Of a stretch of DNA of 64,000 nucleotides, positions 10,824 through 20,097 are shown piece by piece. The DNA is from Pararobbsia silviterrae (lineage in GTDB: Bacteria > Pseudomonadota > Gammaproteobacteria > Burkholderiales > Burkholderiaceae): contig NZ_RBZU01000001.1 in NCBI RefSeq assembly GCF_003628125.1, positions 901,793 through 965,792 on the forward strand, given 5' to 3'. The notes below the pieces were generated by a model, which saw only the letters and a program-made list of their open reading frames with translations, searched no databases and was not told the origin of the DNA. A program made the position numbers and the translations under genes. Position 1 is the first letter of the stretch, and each line of letters opens with the position of its first letter.

Positions 10824-12028
10824 GATTCACCTCGCTTGCGCGCGAGCAACGCGGGAATGCCCATGATGCCGCGCGGCAGCAGCAGCGGCACGAGCACGAA
10901 GATCAGGCCGAGGAAGAACAGCCAGTATTCGGGGAAGTTCGCCGTGAAGAAGCTTTTCGCGCCGTTGACCGCGAACGCGCCGATGATCGGACCGATCAGC
11001 GTGCCGCGTCCGCCGACCGCGACCCAGATCGCCATTTCGATCGAGTTGCCCGGCGACATTTCGGACGGGTTGATGATGCCGACCTGCGGCACGTAGAGCG
11101 CGCCCGCGATGCCGCAGAGCACGGCCGAGAACGTCCAGATCGCGAGTTTGTACGCGAGCGGGCTGTAGCCGAGGAACATCAGGCGCGACTCGCCGTCGCG
11201 GATCGCGGTCACGACGCGGCCGAGCTTCGACGTCACGATCGCGCGGCCCGCGATGAACGTGAGGACCAGCACCGCGAACGTCAGCAGGAACAGCGTCGTG
11301 CGCGTGCCCGGATGCGTGATCGGCGCGCCGACGATGCGCTTGAAGTCCGTGAAGCCGTTGTTGCCGCCGAAGCCCGTTTCGTTGCGGAAGAACAGCAGCA
11401 TCGCGGCGAACGTCATGGCCTGCGTGATGATCGACAGGTAGACGCCTTTCACGCGCGAACGGAACGCGAAGAAGCCGAACACCCACGCGATGACCGCGGG
11501 CACGAGGATCACGAGCGCGAGCGCCCACCAGAAATGCTCGGTGCCTTCCCAGTACCAGGGCAGCTTGTGCCAGTCGAGAAACACCATGAAGTCGGGCAGG
11601 TCGCTGCCGTATTTGCCGTCGCGTCCGATCTCGCGCATGAGGTACATGCCCATCGCATAGCCGCCGAGCGCGAAGAACAGGCTGTGACCGAGGCTCAGGA
11701 TGCCGCAATAGCCCCAGACGAGATCGAGCGCCATCGCGCCGATCGCATAGCACATGAGCTTGCCGATCAGCGTCAGCGAGTAGGCCGACAGATGCAGCGG
11801 ACTCGATTCGGGCACGGCGAGCGAGAGCAACGGCACGCCGATGCCGACGACGAGCACGATGGCGATCAGCAGGCTCCAGCCGGCCTTGCCGAGCAGCGGC
11901 TGGCGTTCGGGCAGCGCAAGCCGGAACGGGCCGCCGGGGATCAGGCCGTTCGCGGGCACGACGGGGTGCCGGTTCGCATCGGCGCCCGGGGGCGGCGGCG
12001 TCTCGGCGGTTCGGGAAACGGTCGTCAT
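10820..12028 (-). CDS. urtC: Urea ABC transporter permease UrtC
   Basis: A 402-residue LivM-type permease with about ten hydrophobic segments. Family landmarks: DLVWGYCGILSLGHSLFFALGGYAMGMYLMR, FFRNETGFGGNNGFTDFKRIVG, and the C-terminal VGGRGTLIGPIIGAFAVNGAKSFFTANFPEYWLFFLG. The N-terminal ~50 residues are Pro-rich and cytoplasmic. It lies one base after the urtB stop and overlaps urtD (ATGA), so urtBCD are translationally coupled. With UrtB it forms the urea channel in the inner membrane. Confidence 0.97.
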   Translation of the reverse strand: MTTVSRTAETPPPPGADANRHPVVPANGLIPGGPFRLALPERQPLLGKAGWSLLIAIVLVVGIGVPLLSLAVPESSPLHLSAYSLTLIGKLMCYAIGAMALDLVWGYCGILSLGHSLFFALGGYAMGMYLMREIGRDGKYGSDLPDFMVFLDWHKLPWYWEGTEHFWWALALVILVPAVIAWVFGFFAFRSRVKGVYLSIITQAMTFAAMLLFFRNETGFGGNNGFTDFKRIVGAPITHPGTRTTLFLLTFAVLVLTFIAGRAIVTSKLGRVVTAIRDGESRLMFLGYSPLAYKLAIWTFSAVLCGIAGALYVPQVGIINPSEMSPGNSIEMAIWVAVGGRGTLIGPIIGAFAVNGAKSFFTANFPEYWLFFLGLIFVLVPLLLPRGIMGIPALLARKRGES

Positions 12029-12029
12029 C

Positions 12030-13652
12030 TCAGACCTCCGCGCTGCGGCCCTTCAGGGCGAACATCCCCTGCGGCCGCTTTTGAATGAACAGCACGATGA
12101 GCACGAGCACGGCGATCTTCGCGAGCACCGCGCCCCAGAACGGCTCGATGAGCTTGCTGATGACGCCGAGTCCGAACGCGCCGATGACCGTGCCCGCGAT
12201 CTGACCGACGCCGCCGAGCACGACCGCCATGAACGAGTCGATGATGTAGTTCTGTCCCAGATCGGGACCGACGTTGCCGATCTGCGCGAGCGCGCAGCCG
12301 CCGAGGCCCGCGATGCCTGCACCAAACGCGAATGCATAGCTGTCCACGCGCGCGGTCTTGACGCCGACGCAGGCGGCCATGCGCCGGTTCTGCGTGACGG
12401 CGCGCACGAACAGGCCGAGGCGCGTCTTGTTGAGCACCGCCCATGCGATCGCGATGACCGCGATCGAGAACACGAGGATCGCGATCCGGTTGTACGGCAG
12501 GATCACGTCCTGCATGACGGTCACGCCGCCGCTCATCCACGACGGATTCGACACCTGCACGTTCTGCGCGCCGAACAGCGTGCGGACCGCCTGGATCAGG
12601 ATCAGACTCACGCCGAACGTCGTCAGCAGCGTTTCGAGCGGACGGCCGTAGAGGTGCCGGAGCACGAGCCGTTCGAGGACCACGCCGACGATCCCCGCTG
12701 CGATGAACGCGGCCGGCACGGCGAACACGGGATACCAGTCGATCAGCGACGGCGCATAGCGCGCGACGACCGTTTGCGTCGCATAGGTCGCGTAAGCGCC
12801 GATCATGAGGAACTCGCCGTGCGCCATGTTGATGACGCCGATGAGGCCATACGTGATCGCAAGGCCGAGCGCCGCGAGCAGCAGCACGCTGCCGAGGCTC
12901 ACGCCCGCGAAGATCGTGCTCACGAGCTGGCCGCGCACGCGGATCGAGGCGAGCGCGTCGAGGCCGGCTTGCGCGGCTGCGCGCACGTTTTCGTCGGGCT
13001 CGGCGAACGTCCCGTCCGCTTTCTTCGCGACGATCGGTAACAGCAGCTCGTTCATTTCGAGGTCGTGCCGCGCGGCGACGAGCTGCACGGCTTCGAGGCG
13101 TTTCGCGGGGTCGGCGTCGTGAAGTGCGGTGGTCGCCCAGAGCACGTCGAGCCGATGTTTGAGCGTGGGGTCCGTTTCCTTCGCGCGCGCCGCGTCGACG
13201 AGCGATTTGAACGACTCGTTGGGTTCCTTGAGCAGCGCGTTGATGGCCGCGCGGCGCGCTTCGATGTCGGGCGAACTCAGCTGGAGCGCGGACAGCGCGC
13301 CGGCGACGCGCGCGCGCAGCAGGTTGTTGAGCGTGATCGGCTGCGCGTTGTCGGCCTTGACGGGTTGGCCCGTGACGGGGTCCTTGTAGGCATCGCCGTC
13401 GATGAGCACGACGTCGCCGGCATCGGTCGCCGCGACGTTGTCTTCGGACAGGGCCTTGAGCACCGTCAGCGACGGTGCATCGTGATTGGCGATCAGCTTG
13501 TCGATGGCGGCCGATTTCGCATCGAAATCGTCGCCGCCGAGCGGCTTGACGTCATCGGCGCTGAGCGCCGACGCAAACGGACTGAACGCGATGCCGGCCA
13601 GCAGCATCAGCGCGCAGAGTCCATTCAGACAGGATCGGGAAAGGCGAGGCAT
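12030..13652 (-). CDS. urtB: Urea ABC transporter permease UrtB
   Basis: A 540-residue LivH-type permease with the extra N-terminal periplasmic domain typical of UrtB. Residues 1-30 look like a signal sequence (CLNGLCALMLLAGIAFSPFASA); residues ~35-235 form a helical repeat-like region; the permease domain follows (GLAITYGLIGVINMAHGEFLMIGAYATYATQ, LETLLTTFGVSLILIQ, LGQNYIIDSFMAVVLGGVGQIAGTVIGAFGLG). I moved the start from 13757 to ATG 13652 because the upstream extension is Arg-rich and the signal peptide begins here. It follows urtA after 174 bp. Confidence 0.95.
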   Translation of the reverse strand: MPRLSRSCLNGLCALMLLAGIAFSPFASALSADDVKPLGGDDFDAKSAAIDKLIANHDAPSLTVLKALSEDNVAATDAGDVVLIDGDAYKDPVTGQPVKADNAQPITLNNLLRARVAGALSALQLSSPDIEARRAAINALLKEPNESFKSLVDAARAKETDPTLKHRLDVLWATTALHDADPAKRLEAVQLVAARHDLEMNELLLPIVAKKADGTFAEPDENVRAAAQAGLDALASIRVRGQLVSTIFAGVSLGSVLLLAALGLAITYGLIGVINMAHGEFLMIGAYATYATQTVVARYAPSLIDWYPVFAVPAAFIAAGIVGVVLERLVLRHLYGRPLETLLTTFGVSLILIQAVRTLFGAQNVQVSNPSWMSGGVTVMQDVILPYNRIAILVFSIAVIAIAWAVLNKTRLGLFVRAVTQNRRMAACVGVKTARVDSYAFAFGAGIAGLGGCALAQIGNVGPDLGQNYIIDSFMAVVLGGVGQIAGTVIGAFGLGVISKLIEPFWGAVLAKIAVLVLIVLFIQKRPQGMFALKGRSAEV

Positions 13653-13826
13653 GGTATCGGCGCTCGAGGTGGCAGGAAAGGTGCGAAGGCCGCGGCGCGT
13701 ATCGCGCCTCACGCAAGCTTGCACGTGAGGCGCGCCGCGGGCCGACTTGCCGTGCATGCGGTCCGCGTCGACGCGGCGGATCGCATGGCGTGCGCGTCAG
13801 TTCACATCCGCGCGGATCGCGTGCGA

Positions 13827-15125
13827 TTACGCGACGCGCGCGCGAACGGCCGGCGCCGGATCGACCGACGTCACCGTGTCCGGCTTGCCTTCGTCGCCCG
13901 GGATGTACTGGCTCCACGGTTGTGCACGGACCGCCGTCTTCGTGCGCCAGACGACGTTGAACTGGCCGTCCGCGCGCACTTCGCCGATCATGACCGGCTT
14001 GTGCAGATGGTGATTGCCGTCCATTTCGAGCACGAAGCCGCTCGGCGCATTGAACTTCTGGCCGATCATCGCGACGCGGACCTTGTCGACGTCGGTGCTC
14101 TGCGCCTTCTCGACGGCCTGCTTCCACATATGCATGCCGACGAACGTCGCTTCCATCGGGTCGTTCGTCACGCGCTTGTCGCCGCCCGGCAGATTGTTCT
14201 TCTTGACCCACTCGGCGAACTGCGCCTTGAACTTCGCGTTCTCGGGGTTCTTGAGCGACATGAAGTAGTTCCATGCCGCGAGGTTGCCCACGAGCGGCTT
14301 CGTGTCGATGCCGCGGAGTTCTTCCTCGCCGACCGAGAACGCGACGACGGGCACGTCGGTCGCCTTGAGGCCCGCGTTGCCGAGTTCCTTGTAGAACGGC
14401 ACGTTCGAGTCGCCGTTGACGGTCGAGATCACGCAGGTCTTGCCGCCTTGCGAGAACGTCTTGATGTTCGCGACGATGGTCTGATAGTCGCTATGGCCGA
14501 ACGGCGTGTAGACCTCCTGGATGTCGGTTTCCTTGACGCCCTTCGAGATCAGGAACGCGCGCAGGATCTTGTTCGTCGTACGCGGATAGACGTAGTCGGT
14601 GCCGAGCAGGAAGAAGCGCTTCGCGCCGCCGCCTTCGGCGCTCATCAGATATTCGGTCGCTGGGATCGCTTGCTGGTTCGGCGCCGCGCCCGTGTAGAAC
14701 ACGTTGCGCGACATCTCTTCGCCTTCGTATTGGACCGGATAGAAGAGCAGGCCGTTGAGTTCCTCGAAGACCGGCAGCACCGACTTGCGCGACACCGACG
14801 TCCAGCAGCCGAAGACGACCGCGACCTTGTCTTGCGTGATCAGTTGGCGAGCCTTCTCGGCGAACAGCGGCCAGTTCGACGCGGGGTCGACGACGACCGG
14901 TTCGATCTGACGTCCGAGCACGCCGCCCGACGCGTTGATCTGGGCGATCGTCATCAAGGCCGTGTCCTTGAGCGAGGTCTCGGAGATCGCCATCGTGCCC
15001 GACAGCGAGTGCAGGATACCGACCTTGATCGGGCCGCTGTCGGCCGCGAGCGACAGCGGGCTCTTGCCCGCGAGTGCGGCCGCTCCGGCGAGCGAGCCGA
15101 GCTTCAGGAGATTGCGTCTGTTCAT
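13827..15125 (-). CDS. urtA: Urea ABC transporter substrate-binding protein UrtA
   Basis: A 432-residue periplasmic urea-binding protein. The N-terminus NRRNLLKLGSLAGAAALAGKSPLSLAA is a twin-arginine-type leader (RRNLLK) before the mature protein (DSGPIKVGILHSLSGTMAISETSLKD). Family features: GCWTSVSRKSVLPVFEELNGLLFYPVQYEGEE and NHHLHKPVMIGEVRADGQFNVV near the C-terminus. ATG at 15125 is preceded by AAGAAGGGA; the open frame upstream to 15470 is not coding. It is the first gene of the urt-ure block and sits ~77 bp downstream of the predicted sigma-54 start point, as expected for a nitrogen-regulated scavenging system. Confidence 0.97.
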   Translation of the reverse strand: MNRRNLLKLGSLAGAAALAGKSPLSLAADSGPIKVGILHSLSGTMAISETSLKDTALMTIAQINASGGVLGRQIEPVVVDPASNWPLFAEKARQLITQDKVAVVFGCWTSVSRKSVLPVFEELNGLLFYPVQYEGEEMSRNVFYTGAAPNQQAIPATEYLMSAEGGGAKRFFLLGTDYVYPRTTNKILRAFLISKGVKETDIQEVYTPFGHSDYQTIVANIKTFSQGGKTCVISTVNGDSNVPFYKELGNAGLKATDVPVVAFSVGEEELRGIDTKPLVGNLAAWNYFMSLKNPENAKFKAQFAEWVKKNNLPGGDKRVTNDPMEATFVGMHMWKQAVEKAQSTDVDKVRVAMIGQKFNAPSGFVLEMDGNHHLHKPVMIGEVRADGQFNVVWRTKTAVRAQPWSQYIPGDEGKPDTVTSVDPAPAVRARVA

Positions 15126-15212
15126 TGTGTGTCCCTTCTTGTCCGGTAAGTGGCGCGTAGCCTGTGTGGTCAGACGTGTGGATCGCGATGCGTAGGTCGT
15201 GCGGGGCCATCT

Positions 15213-15230
15213 ATGCAATTGGCGTGCCAT
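15213..15230 (-). promoter_or_regulatory. Sigma-54 (RpoN) promoter of urtABCDE
   Basis: On the minus strand the bases read TGGCACG-CCAA-TTGCAT, an exact match to the consensus TGGCACG-N4-TTGCW with the invariant GG and GC at -24 and -12. The predicted start point is near 15203, giving a leader of about 77 bases to the urtA ATG. Urea importers are usually activated by NtrC under nitrogen limitation, which fits the GGTGC boxes upstream. Confidence 0.9.
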
Positions 15231-15327
15231 TCGCACCAAAGGCAATCTCGGCGCGGGTTTGACGCGTGCATGGATCTCACGGCATTGGTGCGCGCGCACA
15301 AGGCGAACCGGAGTTGGTGCGGACGCT

Positions 15328-15342
15328 GCACGCCGCTGGTGC
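15328..15342 (-). promoter_or_regulatory. Candidate NtrC enhancer site
   Basis: GCACGCCGCTGGTGC is one base away from the NtrC dyad GCACC-N5-GGTGC. It is centred about 132 bp upstream of the predicted sigma-54 start of urtA, a normal enhancer distance. Confidence 0.6.
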
Positions 15343-15532
15343 GATGACCTTGTCCCCGTCGTTGGGCCGATGCGCGTGCTTGGTGCGTGCCCGATGCGGG
15401 TGAAAGACGCGGCGTTTTCAGCACAGTGGCGCAACGGCTGCCAATACAGTTTTGTGCGCAAGGCGCTCAATGCGGCTGTCTGTATCGGTGGGAGATGTCT
15501 AGACTCTGTGGACCATCGAAGGGAGACGCCCC

Positions 15533-16864
15533 ATGAACATGCGCGAAACAGGTAGCACGGTCGATTTGTCGGCCTTCTGGATGCCGTTCACGAACAACCG
15601 TCAATTCAAGGAAGCGCCGCGGCTGCTCGTGTCCGCGAAGGGCATGTACTACCGCTCGGCCGACGATCGCGAGATTCTCGACGGCACGGCGGGCCTCTGG
15701 TGCGTGAACGCGGGCCATTGCCGCGAGGAGATCGTCAACGCGGTCAAGACGCAGGTCGAACAGATGGAGTTCGCGCCGACGTTCCAGATGGGCCATCCGA
15801 AGGCCTTCGAAGCCGCGACGCGGATCGCCGCGCATACGCCGGGCGATCTCAAGAAGATCTTCTTCGCGAACTCGGGATCGGAAGCCGTCGATACGGCGCT
15901 CAAGATCGCGCTTGCGTATCACCGCGCGCGCGGCGAAGGACAACGCACGCGATTCATCGGGCGCGAGCGCGGGTATCACGGCGTCGGATTCGGCGGCATT
16001 TCGGTGGGCGGGCTCGCGCCGAATCGCAAAGCGTATTCAGGGCAGTTGCTGCCGTCGGTCGATCATCTGCCGCAGACGTTCAATCTCAAGGAGCAGGCGT
16101 TTTCGAAGGGGCAGCCCGCATGGGGCGCGCACCTCGCCGACGAGCTCGAACGTCTCGTGACCTTGCATGACGCCTCGACGATCGCCGCTGTCATCGTCGA
16201 GCCGCTCGCGGGCTCCGCAGGCGTGCTCGTGCCGCCGCAAGGCTATTTGCAGCGCTTGCGCGAGATCTGCGACAAGCACGGCATCCTGTTGATCTTCGAC
16301 GAGGTCATCACGGGCTGGGGACGGCTGGGCGCGCCGTTCGCGGCGCAGTACTTCGGCGTCACGCCGGACCTCATGACGATGGCGAAGGCGACGAACAACG
16401 CGACCGTGCCGATGGGCGCCGTCGCCGCGAAGACCGCGATTCACGACACGATCGTCAACAACGCGCCGGCCGGCATCGAGTTCTTCCACGGCTACACGTA
16501 TTCGGGTCATCCGCTCGCTGCCGCGGCGGCCGTCGCGACGATGGACGTCTATGAGAAGGACGGCTTGTTCGAACGCGCCGCGAAGACCGCGCCGTACTTC
16601 GAGAAAGCGATTCATGCGCTGCGCGACGCGCCGCATGTCATCGATGTGCGCAATCTGGGCCTGGTCGGCGGCATCGAGCTCAAGCCGCGCGACGGCAAGC
16701 CGGGTGCGCGAGGGTTCGATGTGTTCGTCAAATGCTTCGAGCGGGGTGTGCTCGTGCGCGTGACGGGCGACATCCTCGCGTTTTCGCCGCCGCTCATCAT
16801 CAATGAGCAGCAGATCGATCACCTGTTCGGCACGGTCGCCGAGGTGCTTAAGGAAACGGCTTGA
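15533..16864 (+). CDS. Omega-amino acid:pyruvate aminotransferase
   Basis: A 443-residue class III PLP aminotransferase. The sequence follows the beta-alanine/omega-amino acid:pyruvate subgroup closely (FWMPFTNNRQFKEAPRLL; LDGTAGLWCVNAGH; FFANSGSEAVDTALKIA; ERGYHGVGFGGISVGG). The PLP lysine is Lys285 in MTMAKATNNATVPMGAV, and DEVITGWGR (256-264) holds the Asp that contacts the pyridine nitrogen. It transfers the terminal amino group of beta-alanine or similar omega-amino acids to pyruvate, in the cytosol, and fits a nitrogen-scavenging neighbourhood. GGGAGA precedes the ATG at 15533; a second ATG two codons later is possible. The native substrate is not certain. Confidence 0.93.
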   Translation: MNMRETGSTVDLSAFWMPFTNNRQFKEAPRLLVSAKGMYYRSADDREILDGTAGLWCVNAGHCREEIVNAVKTQVEQMEFAPTFQMGHPKAFEAATRIAAHTPGDLKKIFFANSGSEAVDTALKIALAYHRARGEGQRTRFIGRERGYHGVGFGGISVGGLAPNRKAYSGQLLPSVDHLPQTFNLKEQAFSKGQPAWGAHLADELERLVTLHDASTIAAVIVEPLAGSAGVLVPPQGYLQRLREICDKHGILLIFDEVITGWGRLGAPFAAQYFGVTPDLMTMAKATNNATVPMGAVAAKTAIHDTIVNNAPAGIEFFHGYTYSGHPLAAAAAVATMDVYEKDGLFERAAKTAPYFEKAIHALRDAPHVIDVRNLGLVGGIELKPRDGKPGARGFDVFVKCFERGVLVRVTGDILAFSPPLIINEQQIDHLFGTVAEVLKETA

Positions 16865-16989
16865 GCGCGGAGGCGGCGCGCTGATGCGCTGACACGTCAG
16901 CGCGAGCGGCGTGCGGTGGGGGCGCGTACGGGACACGCGCGCGCCCTGCGCGTTCGACGCGTACCTTCGACTCGGTGACACAGTGACTC

Positions 16990-17013
16990 GGCGATACGGC
17001 GATACGGCGATAC
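16990..17013. repeat. Short tandem repeat GGCGATAC x3
   Basis: Three consecutive GGCGATAC units follow the end of the aminotransferase gene in non-coding DNA, 40 bp before a bidirectional terminator. No function is evident. Confidence 0.7.
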
Positions 17014-17054
17014 AACAGCCCGGCAAATCGGCCATCACGTCCGGGCAGACCCAT

Positions 17055-17086
17055 AAAAAAGGCGCTTCCATCGGAAGCGCCTTTTT
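17055..17086. terminator. Bidirectional intrinsic terminator
   Basis: A 9-bp perfect stem (GGCGCTTCC / GGAAGCGCC, ATC loop) is flanked by AAAAAA on the left and TTTTT on the right, so it works on both strands. It ends the aminotransferase transcript (plus) and the pcm-rhodanese transcript (minus). Confidence 0.93.
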
Positions 17087-17108
17087 GCTGTCGGGATCGA
17101 TCTCGGGA

Positions 17109-17444
17109 TCAGTACGTCTTCATCGCGGGATCGACCTGACGCGCCCAGCCGTCGACGCCGGTCTGGAGGTTATAGACGTTCTTGAAGCCGCGTGATTCGA
17201 GGAACATCGCGGCTTGAGCGCTGCGGCCGCCGTGATGGCAGATGCAGACGATCGGCGCATCTTCGTCGAGTTCGCCGGTGCGCGCGGGAATCTCGCGCAG
17301 CGGGATCGCGACCGAGCCCGCGATCTTCGCGAGATCGAGCTCCCAGGGTTCACGGACGTCGACGAGCACCGGGGTGCCGCGCGCAGCCGAGCCGGCGGGT
17401 TCGGCCAGCCATTCGGCGAGGCCTTGCGGAGAAATCTGTTGCAT
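17109..17444 (-). CDS. Rhodanese-like sulfurtransferase
   Basis: A 111-residue single-domain rhodanese. The active-site loop is Cys69-His-His-Gly-Gly-Arg-Ser, matching the C-x(4)-R-(S/T) pattern needed for persulfide formation, so it should be catalytically competent. The N-terminal VLVDVREPWELDLAKIAGSVAIPL and the C-terminal NLQTGVDGWARQVDP are family-typical. It has no signal peptide, so it is cytosolic. It lies two bases after the Pcm gene and is followed by a terminator, so the two form an operon. The physiological sulfur donor is unknown. Confidence 0.93.
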   Translation of the reverse strand: MQQISPQGLAEWLAEPAGSAARGTPVLVDVREPWELDLAKIAGSVAIPLREIPARTGELDEDAPIVCICHHGGRSAQAAMFLESRGFKNVYNLQTGVDGWARQVDPAMKTY

Positions 17445-17446
17445 GG

Positions 17447-18100
17447 TCAGAACTTGAAGTGCGGCGGTTCGATCGCGTTGAGCAGCGGGTCGATATACGT
17501 TTCGAAAATATCGTCGATGCGGTACTCGGTCTCGCCGACGCGCGTGACGATCTGCGCCTTCTGAACCGGCAGCACACCGACGAACGCCGCGAGACGGCCG
17601 CCGATCTTGAGCTGGGTCAGCAGTTCCTGCGGCAGCACGGGCAGGCCGCCCGATACGACGATCACGTCGAACGGCGCGCCGGTGGAACCGCCGCGCGCGC
17701 CGTCGCCTTCGACGACGTCGACGTTCGTCACGCCGTTGTTCGAGAGGTTCTCACGCGCGAGCGCGACGAGTTCGGGCTGAATGTCGACGGTCTGCACGTG
17801 GCGGCCGCGGTGGGCGAGCAGCGCGGCCATATAGCCCGAGCCCGCGCCGATTTCGAGGACGGTCTCGTGCTTCTTGACCGCCAGCTCCTGAAGAATACGT
17901 GCCTCGATGCGCGGCTGAAGCATCTTCTGGCCGGCCGGCAGCGGAATTTCGAGGTCCGCGAACGCGAGCGTCTTGTACGCCGCGGGGACGAAGTTCTCGC
18001 GCTTGACGATCGACAACAAGTTCAGCACATCCTGGTCCAGCACGTCCCAAGGCCGGATTTGCTGTTCGATCATGTTGAAGCGCGCTTGTTCGGTGTTCAT
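17447..18100 (-). CDS. Protein-L-isoaspartate O-methyltransferase family protein
   Basis: A 217-residue SAM-dependent methyltransferase of the Pcm family. It starts NTEQARFNMIEQQIRPWDVLDQDVLNLLSIVKRENFVP, followed by motif I VLEIGAGSGYMAALLA and the acidic VQTVDIQPELVALARENL. Pcm enzymes methylate isoaspartyl residues to start repair of aged proteins. I placed the start at ATG 18100 because the homologous part begins there; the frame is open to 18190 but that part is not conserved. It is co-transcribed with the rhodanese gene. The substrate could differ from that of classical Pcm. Confidence 0.88.
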   Translation of the reverse strand: MNTEQARFNMIEQQIRPWDVLDQDVLNLLSIVKRENFVPAAYKTLAFADLEIPLPAGQKMLQPRIEARILQELAVKKHETVLEIGAGSGYMAALLAHRGRHVQTVDIQPELVALARENLSNNGVTNVDVVEGDGARGGSTGAPFDVIVVSGGLPVLPQELLTQLKIGGRLAAFVGVLPVQKAQIVTRVGETEYRIDDIFETYIDPLLNAIEPPHFKF

Positions 18101-18391
18101 GATGATGGCTGAAGTGAGAATCGAGAATCGCGGGAAGACCGGGCGCAATTGTAGCAAATCGTGCCACGTCGGTCGGACGACCCGGTGCAACTATTGCTTG
18201 ACGCCCCGGTCGTATCGGCAGGCCGCGGTCGGGCAAACGGCCGGGAATCTCGCGTTCGACGACGCGCGCACGCGGTGTGCGAGCCCGTGGGTTCGGCGGG
18301 GCGCGTGCGATGCGGCGCGATCCGAGCGGGACGGCGTCTGTTGCGCCGCGTCATCGATCCGCCATCGAAGTCTTGACACCTGGAGTTGAGT

Positions 18392-19057
18392 TTGACGTCT
18401 CGAAGCATGAAGCAGGGCATACGTTCGGAAGCGCGGCACGGTTCCCCGTCCGAACATGGCGTGCGCCGTCGGCGGACGGTGATCGGACTCGCGGCGTTGG
18501 CGGGTCTGCTCGCGTCGGCGGCGATGCCGCGCGTGGGATTGCGCGTCGTGCGCGCGTCGCCGATGTTTCCGTTCATTCCGAATCACTATACGTTCTCGCA
18601 CGATCAGGTGTTCGGCGCGATCGCGCGCAAGTTCCCGTATCACCGCGCGATGGCGCAGGTCTTCGATCTGGCGCTCACGAATCCCGGCGTCGCGTTCGAG
18701 CCTGAAGCGAACCGAGTCGCGGTCAGCGCCGATGTCGCGTTGACGAGTCCGTTTCTGAATGCGCCCGTCCATGGGTCGCTGACGTTGAATACGCAACTCG
18801 TCTACGACCCGCAGACGCTGTCGATCCAGCTCGAACGTCCCGCGGTCGAGCGGACCGAATTCGGTCCGTCGGCCGATGCGTACAAGCCGCAAATCGACGC
18901 GGCGCTGACGGCCGCGACGCAGCAGTTGCTCGACCACTACCCGATCTACACGTTCAAGCCCGAACAACTGACGTTTGCGGGCGCGCAGTTCGAACCGGGC
19001 GCGATCACGGTGCTCAAGGACGGCATCAAAGTCGAGATCGTGCAACGCACGCCGTGA
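18392..19057 (+). CDS. DUF1439 family secreted or membrane-anchored protein
   Basis: A protein of about 221 residues: a basic twin-arginine-containing N-terminus (VRRRRTVIGLAALAGLLASAAMP) gives a signal or anchor segment, followed by FPFIPNHYTFSHDQVFGAIARKFPYHRAMAQVFDLALTNPGVAF, typical of DUF1439 (YceB-like) proteins. These periplasmic or lipoprotein-like proteins have a lipid-binding-type fold but no settled role. The start is uncertain: TTG at 18392 has TGGAG six bases upstream; TTG 18386 and ATG 18407 are alternatives. It is divergent from pcm; the 291-bp gap between them shows no gene. Confidence 0.75.
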   Translation: MTSRSMKQGIRSEARHGSPSEHGVRRRRTVIGLAALAGLLASAAMPRVGLRVVRASPMFPFIPNHYTFSHDQVFGAIARKFPYHRAMAQVFDLALTNPGVAFEPEANRVAVSADVALTSPFLNAPVHGSLTLNTQLVYDPQTLSIQLERPAVERTEFGPSADAYKPQIDAALTAATQQLLDHYPIYTFKPEQLTFAGAQFEPGAITVLKDGIKVEIVQRTP

Positions 19058-19129
19058 TGCGATGACGACATGACGCCATAACTCGCATCTGAGGTGAGCG
19101 CGCGCGGGCTGGGTACCGCGCGCGGCGCG

Positions 19130-19945
19130 TCAGATCTTCTTGAACAGCAGATCCCAGACGCCGTGACCGAGCCGCAGGCCGCGGCGTTCGAACTTCGTCA
19201 CGGGCCGATAGTCGGGGCGGGGCGCGTAATCGGCCGCGGTGTTCGCGAGCGTCGGATCGGCCGAGAGGACCTCGAGCATTTGCTCGGCGTAGTTTTGCCA
19301 GTCGGTGGCGAGATGCAGATAGCCGCCCGATTTGATGCGCGATGCGAGCGTCGCGACGAACGGCGGCTGGATCAGGCGGCGTTTGTGATGACGCGCCTTG
19401 TGCCAGGGGTCCGGAAAATAGATGTGGACGCCGTCGAGGCTGCCTTTGGGCAGCATGTGCTCGATGACTTCGACCGCGTCGTGCTGAATGATCCGGATAT
19501 TCGAGAGCTGTTGTTCTTCGATGAGCTTGAGCAGCGCACCGACGCCAGGTTCGTGGACTTCGAGACCGAGAAAATCGTCGTTTGCGCGATGCGCGGCGAT
19601 TTCGGCCGTCGTCGCGCCCATGCCGAAGCCGATTTCGAGGATGCGCGGCGCCGGGCGTCCGAAGACGGCATCCCAGTCGAGTGCGTGCGTATCGAAGGGG
19701 AGCACGAAGCGCGGCCCGAGTTCGTCGAGTGCGCGGCGTTGTCCCGTCGAGACGCGGCCGGCGCGCGTCACGAAGCTCCGGATGCGGCGGCGATGCAGTT
19801 CGGGGACATCGCCTTGCGCGTCGGACGCGCCGGTGTCGGCCGGGGCATGTTCGTGTTCTTGCGCGTGTTCGGCGTCGGGCTGCATGCGGCCTGGCTCGGC
19901 GTCGGGTTTGGCGATGTCGGGAGAATTCGGCGTATCGGGATGCAT
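19130..19945 (-). CDS. trmB: tRNA (guanine-N7-)-methyltransferase TrmB
   Basis: A 271-residue SAM-dependent enzyme that forms m7G46 in tRNA. Residues 1-50 are an acidic, His/Pro-rich extension ([14 protein letters not shown]) not conserved in the family; the conserved part starts at [28 protein letters not shown]. Motifs: [12 protein letters not shown] (SAM binding), [16 protein letters not shown], and [21 protein letters not shown], the catalytic/tRNA-binding PDPW-K-HHKRR block. ATG at 19945 was used; internal starts are possible within the extension. It is monocistronic here. Confidence 0.96.
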   Translation of the reverse strand: MHPDTPNSPDIAKPDAEPGRMQPDAEHAQEHEHAPADTGASDAQGDVPELHRRRIRSFVTRAGRVSTGQRRALDELGPRFVLPFDTHALDWDAVFGRPAPRILEIGFGMGATTAEIAAHRANDDFLGLEVHEPGVGALLKLIEEQQLSNIRIIQHDAVEVIEHMLPKGSLDGVHIYFPDPWHKARHHKRRLIQPPFVATLASRIKSGGYLHLATDWQNYAEQMLEVLSADPTLANTAADYAPRPDYRPVTKFERRGLRLGHGVWDLLFKKI

Positions 19946-20097
19946 CTGAAGCGGATCGGAGTCGGACGGCCCGAATTATACCGGGCGCTCGTGGCACGGC
20001 CTGTCGTGCGGAGCGTGCCGGGTGATCGATCGGCATCGAACGGCATGGATTCGACGATGTGTGCGAACCGATTGCATGTTGGCGAGGTTGCGCCGTG

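Larger units (their letters stand above)
15126..15532. promoter_or_regulatory. Divergent urtA / aminotransferase regulatory region
   Basis: These 407 bp contain no gene. On the minus strand lies a consensus sigma-54 promoter (separate entry). Upstream of it are four GGTGC boxes at 15287, 15316, 15338 and 15379, three of them within TTGGTGCG, and a GCACC box at 15233. One pair, GCACG-N5-GGTGC at 15328-15342, matches the NtrC consensus GCACC-N5-GGTGC with one mismatch; TCACG-N5-GGTGC at 15277-15291 is a weaker match. I found no clear sigma-70 promoter for the plus-strand aminotransferase. Confidence 0.75.

Noticed and set aside
13065-15149. A 694-codon plus-strand frame opposite urtA/urtB
   Set aside because: Antisense shadow; urtA and urtB are certain.
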